From: Syngnathus acus
Lineage: Eukaryota > Chordata > Actinopteri > Syngnathiformes > Syngnathidae
Direction of reading: 5' to 3'
Length of the DNA: 64,000 bases
NCBI RefSeq assembly: GCF_901709675.1
Contig: NC_051098.1
Span: 10,789,000 to 10,852,999, forward strand
The translations under genes and the position numbers were made by a program. Under the pieces are notes generated by a model. The model ran no database searches, was not told the DNA's origin, and saw only the letters and a program-made list of their open reading frames with translations. Of the stretch, positions 37,401-49,400 are shown one piece after another (within the stretch, counting starts at the first letter, position 1; each line of letters starts with the position of its first letter).

Positions 37401-40400
37401 ATGCTCAGAAGGAGAAGCCTGTCATTTGGTGGTTTTGGATGGTATTGTATTTTTGTCTTTTCTTTGAATTAATGTGTATGCAAATTTTATCTCCATTCTT
37501 TGAGTTTCGAAGTGATGTTGCTGAAGTTTCGCTGGAAGGATGGGCGGGTGGAGGTCTTGAGCTATGACAGTCGGCGCTGTCTCCGTTGTGGGAGCTTTTG
37601 TAATCTGCAGCTGGTGTATATTTTGCCTCATGTGACATGGCACACAAACACACATTTAGATTTGACCTATTAGGTTTCCTGTTTTACTGGTTAGATGAGT
37701 CCCTTGATGCAGTGCAGAACAAGCTCCCCATTTAGCCCTATTAGTGTTGAAAGTGCTGACACATTGGAGTGGGCAACATCCTCGTTGGCTGTCATATTGC
37801 TACACTGAAAGCATCACATTGGAGCACTTTAACTGCCCAGAAGGGCCGAGGCAGCACAGCCTGACACCGAAGATGAAATGAGTTTGTCAAACACACATAC
37901 AACTATTCAATTTATTTTCATTTTTAAGTCATTTAGTGTTGTTACATCATTGAATTTGGATATTGCGTTATTTCCACGCCACTCATTATTGCTCAATATT
38001 GGCGAATGAAAAACAATCACATTTAAAACCAACTGGACATGGTTTAAATTAAAAAATAAACCTGTCCCTGCATAACATAGATTACAAATAGTTCCACACA
38101 ATTATACATCCATATGAAATGGGATTAAAGAATCACAAATGCTTCCAAGAAGAAATAAATATATTTGTGATAGTTTGATAACTTGCGCTAGTTTCCAGTG
38201 CAATAAATATAGCGGAACGGAATGTACGGATCAGATGCCAGTAAAATGGAAATGGGACATTTAATAGTGTTGTTAGATCACCCGAGGGAATGAAATGAAA
38301 TTATAAAGCTCCCTTCTTAACTCTTTAATATTCATGCTCTCGGTCGTTCATGTCTCCATGTGCCCACAGAACTACTTTCAAGGGAATTCTGACATAATGA
38401 TGATCATTAATTTTTTGTCTCTCATATTTCTTTACAGGATTGACAAGCCCACCTTGTCAGCATTGAAATCCCGGTGAGCAAATAAATCTCTAATGTTACC
38501 TTGTAATTGTCATGAAATTTGTGATTATCTCAAATGAAGCAAAATCGAGTGTTTGTATTTTCCAACGCTGGAAAATAACATTTTGCTTCACTGGTGAATT
38601 TGCTTTGGGCTGTGTGAGATCAGACAAGGAATCAATAATGTAAAATCCCTTCCGACTGAGGTTCATTTTAGGAAATCATAGCGGCTTTGTGGAGTACATC
38701 AGAGAAACAACATCCACTTGTGATCGGGTCTCATGAGAACTTTGGCTTTAGGGAAGATTCTTCTGATGTCTTTTGAACAAATTATTCCGTTTGTGGTTTG
38801 GAGCTTATCGGCAGGAAGCATAAATCTTAGGGATAACTAAAAAGCTGATTTAACAACAGGGACATGGGTAATCCATTGCTAGATGTCACTTGGGAATCAC
38901 AATTTTCTTGCAACCTGAAATGTGATTTATCATAAATATAGTTTGATACACTGGTGGAGCTAAGGGGGGGTCCGTGGGGTCACTGCCCCACCCCTTTTTG
39001 AAACATGCCAGATCATTGATTTTGGAGTATTATCCAATTTTTCCAGGATATTCTTTTTCCACATTGCCACCTGCCGTCCAGAAAAAAAAAACATAAACTT
39101 TATCAGCATTTTTTGAAGAATTTTGGGAGTATGTCAAAGATTTTTTTGTTTTTACGGACCCCACTTGAATATCGTATTACATTTCATTATGTCACCATAA
39201 ATAGCTGAGGATAACATCTGCTTCAGCATGCAACTGTGGCATTTGATTTGTCATTTGCATGCTTCATTAAACATTCTTCGTGGGTGTCCTGTGTGAGAAG
39301 CACCAGCTTGTCGTTTGTGAAATTCATCCGAAAAGCCCGATAATTGTTTGCCGTCGCCATGAGAGGTGATGCTTGCTTGTGTTTATCCATCTGTGCATGC
39401 TAACTATCTATTATCCCATGTGTGTTCCCACATCGACAGACTTTGACAGTATTGCTCTCTGACTCAGCCTCATTGCTAACCTCAACTTTCTATTTATGTC
39501 ATAATTCCACACCTCAAAGACTGATCCACTTGACTCACTTGTGCATGTAAAATAACCGCAGCAAAAGAATCTATTTATTTCCGCTAATTCTGCCACACCA
39601 GATTTGCCGAGTCTGGTGCGCAACCATTTATTTTACAAAAATATAATATTATGGATCCATATCACACTGCTGGCTGTGGAGTGGCACTGAATATGAAAGA
39701 GTGAGTCGTGACTCTTGATTGAAGTGTGTGTGAGAGTGTGTGTGTGTGTGCCCTTTTGATCTCGCTGTTTGATTAGGGGAAAAGGGCTCTATGGAGCGGA
39801 GAGAGCGTAAAAAAAAAAGAGAGGCGAGCACTCAGACAAGAATATAAATGTGGTTTTGTGACATGCACGTTTATATGGTCGAGGCGAGACAGGTAGATGG
39901 ATAAGGAACCACATAGCAGGTGTTAAAGAGATCACCGTGTGCTTTCTCTTCCATCCCTCCCCTTGCTCCAACTCTTCCTAATCCCGGTTGCTCTACTACA
40001 AAGAGAACATCCTCCGGGTCTCATTAATAGCTGTATAATCAGTCTTGTGTGCATGTGGGCTACCAAGTGCCTGCATTAGCAAACATCTCTTTGTGGCTTT
40101 TGTCTTGGGGTTGTGCTGATGAATATTGCAAATAGGGATTAAGGGAGAGAGGGGATGAAACAGGGGCAGGTTTTAGTAGATCGCCATTCGAATATTGTCT
40201 GACCATGCCACGCAAGCTATGGTGAGTAACTGCTGGTTGATTTTCTTTTTCGACGTAGAGGAAGAAATATTTTGTAGGCCTTCTGATGACTTTGTATTGG
40301 TTCGTTTGGAAACCGGTGCTCACTGTTTTACAAAATGCGATCTCGTTTTAAATATTAAAACTAATGTCCGGGCCTTCGGTAAAAGCAACATGCTATACGA

Positions 40401-43400
40401 GTCCAAATGAATTTTAGCATGCTGCACCTGTTAACATGTTGTTGTTTTTTACATTTAAAAGGATGAGTGTTTATTGACTTTTTACAAAAGGCGGATAGTG
40501 TCAAGCCAACAATTGCCCAAGTAATGACCCCTAAGGAGTTTTGCTATGCGATCAATATTCTGATGGCCTATAATCAACTTCTCTTTACATTTAGGACCTT
40601 ATCAGTCAAAAACATACACACAAGACATTGCTGCAGAGCAGCACTGCAACTAATCATGTGGAATGGACACAAAAATGGATTATCTGATCATAAATCTTCC
40701 TAATGCATCCATAGATGAGCACCACTTGAGATGTCTCAAATTGTGATCTTCCAGAGAAAATGTGTAGACGCTGCACGTTATCGTTTGTTTAATTTGCATT
40801 AAATGTAGTCATCCGTTCACTTTAGCATGCACGGTGGAATCAAGATGGCGCAGAAGCGACTCGTACAGTTACAGTATATCAGTAAGATGATCTTTTTAAT
40901 TGAGGCAATTAGTTCTTTGTGAAACTAATTATTCCCCTCACGGAAGTAACCTCATGAATATTTCACATATTCCAGATCACACACATGCAGCATGCAAGGG
41001 TTTATTATGAGACCACCCCGCTTCATATTATTTTACATCCTCCATGTTGTGTGTAGACTTTGTTTTTCTTGTTTGTATTTATCTTTGAATTTTACCAAAC
41101 AGACCAGAAGGCTGAGCCACAGATTTGTTTTCTCCTCACATTGCAAATGTCACCTTGCACTTTCGTCATTATGCATGTGCTGCTAATTAGCTAACACTTG
41201 CCACAAGTTATTTACACACTGCTCAGGCCCGCCTCAACTGAAACTCACACTGGAGCATACTGATTAAAATTTATGCGCATGTGTTGGTTTTTCCTCACTG
41301 CTTTTCAAGAATAAGGATACAGTAAGATGACCTTTGCTCCGATGTGAATTTTAATAAGCCTTTTTTTAAATCCATCACTTTGCATCATGGACGGACATTC
41401 ATATTTTTTCCACTTCCTTTGAATTTGTGTACAATACGCTTTCTCGTAAGAATGGTAATTTACTGAATTAATTATCTGGTTACCGAGTATGCTTCACTGT
41501 TGTGCTTTGCCTCAATCAGTGTTTTTGACCGATAATTTGCCTTACAAATTAGTTTACTCCAGGATAATTTATACCAACCTCCTGACCCACTTCTGTGACT
41601 TGACTGGAGGAAGATGTTTCTCCTTTGAGAAGCTCTAACCTCAGGTTATCGTCCTCTAGCCTAGTTTTTTCGGGGAGAAGGCGGGTGTAAATGTTACCTT
41701 CCTGGCCGCATCATGGAAAAGAGCAAATGTGCTGTTGCTATTTCTGGAGCATGGCATTTACTCTGTGTCCTGGCCCACCTTCTGTATTGCACGGAATAAT
41801 GCCAATTTATGGCTATTGAACAAACATAGGACGTAATATCTACTGCTGTCATGTTTACTCGAGATGATTTAATAAAGCCCACAGCAAGCAACGCTTTCTT
41901 CCACAGAGGCTGCGTGTTGTCTTAATGAACTCTTGGGTGATTACTTTTAGTTTATTTAGAGCTTTTGTGAAGACTGTGTACACAGTGCTACTGTTTGACC
42001 AACCAAATGAAGACAACATGAAAAGAGGAAGACGACTCGAGAACAAGGATAGCGTTCAAATAAAATAGTTTTTAACAGCCAGACTTATGCATGTGTGTGT
42101 TAAATTTCTACTTAATACACTTGAGTACATGTGAGATTAAAATATTGTGGTTTCAAGTTGCAAAGATAATTCTTGAAGTGTATGGGAAGTGGTAAAGCTC
42201 CACCCATCCTCAAACGTCCAAAGGGAGGATGTTGCACTTCCTCTCTTTTCACACCTCCTTTTCTAAGAAACAGAAAGCATAATAGAGAACGTTTAGGTAC
42301 TCATTTGATTGCCTGTTTTTTTTGTTTTCAAATTCCCTTATAATTGCATATTTGATACGCAAGTCACACAGGCAAGGTCATGATTTTATTGAAAGGCTAT
42401 TACAGTGTTGCGCCTCTTGAGGCCCTCAGTGTATAGATATACAATTTGCTGAGGAAATGACTTTGCACCGCTAGAGGGCAGTGTTCACTTGTATTTTTCT
42501 TCCCACCTGTTGAGGTTAACATGGGTAGCAGGACTGCACAAACAAAAACTGACTAATTTTAACTGTAAAGTACTAAACCCATTGAAATAGACTTTTTTTT
42601 TTTTTTTGCTTTAGAGGCTGATTAATTTGTTTTGAACCTGCTTTGCTTTTACAGCACAAAAACTAGAGCACAAACGTTACATCAAGATGTACTTACAGTA
42701 CTTTAGATTTAAAAATATTATTGTATTTACTCTGATAATAAATGCACAGCAAAGTGTTGTTGTTTGTACTTAAAACAGCTTCATTGAATGGTACTATAGG
42801 GAGTTAAGTCTGTTGCCATGGCAGCAAGAACTGATAGTCTTCTCGTATGATTCATTTCCATGGTGATGGGTCAGTTGCAGCCTCTTTTTAAACACAACCA
42901 GTAGGGACTCCGATCTGCAAATTCAACGTTTGCACAATTGAGATCCCTATACATATAAATTAATACAAATAAGGCGTGTGTGTTTTTGTGCATGTGTGCC
43001 ACATGAGAAGCACCAAATTTGGGTTTGGGTTAAATTCATAGCATTCAACAAGGCTCAATTTGAGTGCTCTGTCACTTTATAGACCCAAAATATTGTATAA
43101 CGTGTCTCCAAAGTCATTCACCATCAAATGATGAGGAAAAAACATTAACAGGTGAAATGACAGCCCAAGTACTTCTACTGCACTAACCTGTTGTTTAATT
43201 TCGAAGCCAAGATTTCCTGTAGCACGGCTGCCCCCTACAAGTCGTTCTTGGTACTACAACAGGACATTGTAAATCTTTCATCAGGAGAGATATCTTTGTG
43301 TGTGATGTGCTTGTTGATCATCTTGAATACATCACGTACAGTACTCTCACTTAAAAGCAGTGAAGTTAAAATCTGGGTGTACCCAAATTGAAGTGGACAT

Positions 43401-46400
43401 GATGTTCCTTTCAGTTCTTTTAGTCATTGTGATTCATCAAGAAGTTGTTCTTAACTCCTCTTAGGGATGCACTCAAAGCTTTAATACTGAGATCCATTGT
43501 GATTTTCTTAATGAGGTGATTTAGATCATTAGATGAGAACATTCACATTTAGTGCTGCAGCTAGAGGGTTGATAATTACAGGTGTGACATTTTTGGAGCC
43601 CTGCTCCCCCGTAACCTTGAGCAGGATAAGCAGTAAAAGATTGATGGATGTGTCTATCGTAGGAGATTGTAATCCCTGAAGGGAAGTGAATTTTCCACCA
43701 TCAACTAAGTATATTTCTCTCTAATTCTAAACGGTACAATCGCAACAACTATGATACTGTGCGTGCGCATCCGTGCACTGATTCATGTTCCTCTCAAGTC
43801 ACAAGAAAAACCATCTGCCTCTCAGTGTTTGACAAATATTTACTCCTTGCTTTGTGCCTGATGCTGCTCGCACTCAGACAGAGGAGCTGATAAGCGGACC
43901 ATCTGGTCAGAAGGCTCACTGTTGAGGGCTCGTAGAGAAGGCACTCACCGATGAGGCGGCATGGCTGAGAGGTGGTCTTTGGAGAGGGGGCAAAGAGTAA
44001 GCACATGGCTGCAGTTGAATAATATGCTTCAATACACACGCATGCTCAGATGCATAGCTTTAATCACACACAGGAGGCATATGAGATCAAATCAAACAAT
44101 TTTAGTGAGACCGTTTTTAAAGGTGCACCAACAATGATTGATTCTGTTTTCTATCCACTACGATTGCTCAATCTGATTTGATTCAGTAAAAGAGATTATT
44201 TATTGATGTTTTTAAAAATATATTTTATTGAGACTCGTCCTTTTATGACTTCTCTAAAATGAAATAAAATATTTGCCCCTTCTAAACTCATTTTTTTCCC
44301 AGTTTCCTCACCTTAATGTTTCAATAAAATAGTTTTTAATGATAATTTGATTTATTAATGGGAAAAGAATATTCAGAGCAATTTGATCTGATGAAAAGTA
44401 CATGTCCACTTTGCTAAAGCACAAATTTACTGTGGCTCATTTATTTATTTATTTATGATTTTATTTGTTTGATAATTTGTTAATTTATTTTTCTGATAAA
44501 TATCTAAATTTGTGTGATGATGGGAAATGTTTTAGTGTGAGAAAGTTGCAAAAAAAGGAACAAGGGAGGTGACAAAACTTTACACACCTTCCTTATTTGC
44601 TTCCGATAGTAAACTGTATAGTAAACATAATGATTGCACAATTCAAATTTGGTTCTATTTTGTAGTGTTACGTGACTTCTCTTCTTCCGACTTCTGTTTA
44701 CACTCTTCATTCCAACCGATCACCTCAAAGTTTGCGTGCGTGTGTCGCACAATTTTATTTTCAATCTCCAGCCTTCTTCATCTGAACTTGTTAAGGCCTC
44801 AATGTGTTGCCACTGGAAACCGAATAAAAGGTTCTTTCTGTGCTGTGTGATGGCTGTTGGGAGCGCACTTGATGTAACCTTGCTGCAAATTACAGTCTTT
44901 TTAGCATCAGTGAGAATAGAGGATGGCTGTACAGACTGGAGGAAATGAGAAAGAGAATGAAACGAGACTTTGAGTGGGCTCGAGCAGAGAAAAGAGGGTC
45001 CACAGCTGACAGATGTGACCAAACAGACAAGAGGCCATCTTCACACTACAGGAATAGCCGACATGTTGCCCAAATCTCATTTCTTACTGTGGGATCGAAG
45101 AGAATGAGGGGAGCACTCAATCTTTACCCACAACAAAATTGCAATGAGGCCATTGATTTGTATCGTGCTCTTCAAACATTTGCACAACCATTTTGCCTGG
45201 TGACAACATACATACTAGTAAGCAGGGATTGTTTGCCTGTAACTGATCATTTGGATAAACAAAACAGCACTTTTTTGTCATGTCACACACATCCCACTCA
45301 GCCATGGAGTTCCTCAAGGTTCGGTGCTCTGCCCCATCATTTTCACGATCTGCATGCTCCTTTTCGACATCCCTACACCATACATGTTTTTTTGTTCATT
45401 CTAATTAGTAGTATTATAGTATCCCCCCCCCACATTATAGGATCTTTGTCTGTGTGTTCAGGTGTGTCACTTAAGTTTTTTATTTTTATTTTTTTTATTC
45501 TAAATTTTTTCTGCCACATTACAGGATCTTTAATTGTCTGTGTCATTTCATTTTTTTAATTTGAATTTTTTTTAATTTGAAATGTTTTCCTCCACTTTAC
45601 AGGATCTTTAATCGTATGTATGTACAGGTGTGTCATTTAATTTTTTTAATTAGAATTGTTTTAATTTGAAATTTTTTCCTCCACTTTACATGATCTTTAA
45701 TTGTCTGTGTGTACAGATGTGTGTCATTGATTTTTTTTTAAATTTGAATTTTGTTCTGTGACCCGTTTTGATCATGTCATCCATCTTTAATTTTGAAAAT
45801 ATTTGATAGATGCTAGAGCAAGCACCTTGACACCAACAATTCTCAACAGAGACTTCATTGGCTGTCTCTTCACGGCACATCTATCTATGGAGTAATCACA
45901 GGAAGGCTTCCTGTGGTCAGAAGTAAATCTTGATACAGCTGAAAGGATATATCTCTCCTGATTGCGTCTTTGTGTTTGCACGCACACACACACTCATACA
46001 CAGATCTTCTGTCCAACGAGCACATCAGGGGAAGTTGGATGGTTTCGCTCCAACAGAGCTGAATTCAAACCCAATTTCCTTATAGAGGAATAATTTATTT
46101 CAAGTCCTGGGCCTTGGCTGTTTGGCCTGAAACATGGTCACAGAGAGAGATGATGATCATTGGTGACCACAACATAACCGTGGTTATGCATTTTAAGTCA
46201 GTTCCATTCTTGTTCTACATATCAATCAAAAAAATCCAGGTCGATAATCTGTCACGTTGTATGAAGATGACGGTTATGTTTTTTGTTTTTTTTGTTTTTT
46301 TTTTAAATCAACCTCAGGTTTAGACAAAATTGAACCAAAGCAACAATCGCGTCACAACTACATAGCCAAAGCTAGACAGAGTGCAGCAGATCCTCGAGTT

Positions 46401-49400
46401 TGAGTTTAGTGAAGAGAAAAGGACTGTCAGTGATACATCACTGCAATCAACAGCCACTAAAGGAACAAATATACTGCATCACCAGTTCATCGTCACAGCA
46501 TGAGTCGAGACCTGTCTCTGATTGGATCTGATTTCTTGCTATCATTTCGCTCCACCTCATGCTCATTTGTTCACAATCTTTTCTCTGGTTCTAATTTCCT
46601 TCGCCCCATCTCAGTGTCCTTGACGGGATGAAGATCTCTGATGATGTGTGGATTTTCGCAGAATTTCCAAATGCTTCAGTCCTGATTTTAATTTGTCTTG
46701 CCACTAATATAGCAGTCTCATCATTTATTGACTGATGCACGTTCTCACCAAAGCTGACAGAATCCAGTTTTACTTGCCGTCAGGCATGTCTGTCAGGGGC
46801 CCCAATATTTCTACTGATGGGTCATCCATAAGGTTCCTCTATGGCCAATTGTTTGGAAGGCAGTTTCTTTCTTTTTTTTTTTTATTGTATGTGTGAGTGT
46901 GTCTAGCAAAAACAACCCCTTTTCCTCGGCAGCTCTGTTCTGATCTGAAACTCTCGAGACTGTTCTTGCCCCAGTAGCTCTTCATATACACTTCTCCTCG
47001 AGCACAAGTTTCGTAATCAGAACTTCTAACTTCATCGGCAGCAGTGGTCATCTTGTTTTTTTTAAAATCTAGATTTGCTTTTGAGTTAGACAAAGAGCAA
47101 AAAAAAAATTAAAACCCACGAGGAATCCATTTAAAAATAACACACTCTTGTAATTGCCAAACAGTCCGACCATACATGTGTTAATTTACCTGCAAATATG
47201 GGAACGAAACGCAAAATGTATTCACAAATATGCATGAATACAATTCTCTCCGGTCTCAGTTGTCTCGCTTCAGCGTGATGTTTGGGCCAGAAGCAATGCT
47301 TCATTGTTCTCAAAAACACACAATAGTTCTCCCACGTTAGCAATGGTACAGACTGTCTTATTTTTAAAAACACTCGGTGACAGTGCAATACATCAAGTGC
47401 ACTTCAACTACAACCTGTGCATTTCTTCATACTTAATTATTACAGTAACTAATTTGTGAATGGGACTGTAGTCATGCAATTAACATTTGAATTCAGTTCT
47501 AATCAACGTAGTTAGTTGTCCCAATAATATTGATAAATTATACCTTTTTTTTTTTTTTTTTTACTTGCATGTGATTGACAAAAACACTTGGATGAATTGG
47601 TTTTGTACCTTCCGCAATAATATCACAAATATATCAATAAATACTCTTATAAATACCTTTTTTGAGGGATTGAAATATCTGCTAAATATGTGGGCCGGCT
47701 GCCACAGGATGTACACAATGGCACGCCGTAATACCAAAAAATAAAGATGTCAGAATTCATGCACAACATGTTCATTTTTTAAGGGCTTGTCTGAAAGGAC
47801 AAATTGTACAAAGAGATATAAACTTCAATTACTGGAAGAGGATCTTGAAAGCTGTAGAGGCCAGCTGGTATTGATGGTTTGAGAGTGTAAACTCTAGCTA
47901 GTGCTCTTCAGAATGCTCACAGCTTTGTCCTTTGTGCCCTGAAATGTTGCCAGAGGATTAGATCAGTCTGGAGAGACGTTGAGAAAACCAAAAACAACGT
48001 TGCAGGGAGTCAAGCATGAAGCCGGTTAGAGAAGAAAACATGAAAAATACTTCTTATTCCGGATGGAAGTCAGAACGTGACATTAAACCGCCAAGCAAGT
48101 GTGACAAATCTTATCGTGTTAATTATTTGGGTTATAAACAATCACAGTCTGTAATATTACATTAGTTGAATAATTAATTAGTAATGAAATGATAATGAAT
48201 TTTCAAGGTTATGTTTTTACATTCACTTCAGCATTCAGTTTGAGTTTTTCTTTTATATTCCCCAGAGACGGCTCATTGCTTAGAATTCTGAGAAATATCT
48301 CAAACATAATATTAAAGATTAAAAGGTTATTCCCAAATTGTAAAATTCACTTCCATTTGAGCTAAGAGCTGCCTGTTTGGATTTCTTTCTTCTTCCAAAA
48401 AGCTGTTAAACACAAGTCCAGTCTTTTTTTTCTTGTAGTAAATGTAGATTTGTCATTTTTGCATTGTATGAAGCTCTGAGTGCTCTTTAAATAAAATGTA
48501 CGTACAGCTCGATAGAACACAATGAGTCATCATAATTGAAAAAGCAATATTGGAATGTGTTGAATCAAACATACGAATGACAAGCCAGTCACCATCAAAA
48601 GCCGATAAATGTCAAGACTTGAAAGCGATTTTCATTTTATTTATACGAATGTTTATGCTTCCATCAATCACACAAATGTTACCAACCCCACATGCATATT
48701 TGAGAAATACACAAACAATGACCTTTGCCTTTACAGTATTTACTTTCCCAATTTGATTTACATACGTTGCATTTCAGTATCAATCCAACACATGTAACTT
48801 TCCATAAATATTATTGACTTCATTATGAGCAGTCAACAACTCATGAAAAGGAAGTATTTTCCAGCTCGTATTGCTATTTTTGTTTTTGTGGATTGAAACA
48901 AGGATTGAGTTGGAGACGGAAAAGTCTGCTGGTAGAGCCGCTTTATTATGTGTGCATCTTGGGAATAAAGCAGTTACTCAGCAGCAGTTGTGAAGGTCAT
49001 TTTAACCTGCAGCCTGTATACAGTTGGGCCAAACACTTTCTCTGCAAGTGTGTTTATGTGCAAAGGCATGGTGACACAGCGTTATGTTTAGGTAGTGTCC
49101 TGTCAGAACTGTAAAGAGAGGTGACGTTTGCAGACTGGCATCTGTTTGTTTGGGAGACATTTGAGAGACTGTCAAGTGCCAGGAGAGACTTGGTACAGTT
49201 TATGCAGACACAAGTGTGTGTGTGTGGGTGGGCGCTGTATGCGTGTGTGCGTGTGTGTACAGTGTATCCTTAAATTGGCCCCGTGTGCATTCCTGAAATG
49301 GGTATTCAGTTTCAAGTTGGATTGTGTCGGGCTAATTGTGACTCTGTGCTGGAATATACAAAGCAGTAATGCACCTAATGTGGTTTGGGGGGTATTAACA

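Noticed and set aside
44945-45559. 204-codon plus-strand open frame
   Set aside because: It ends in low-complexity Ile/Phe-rich translation of T-runs, crosses a reverse-transcriptase scrap in the wrong frame, and resembles no protein.
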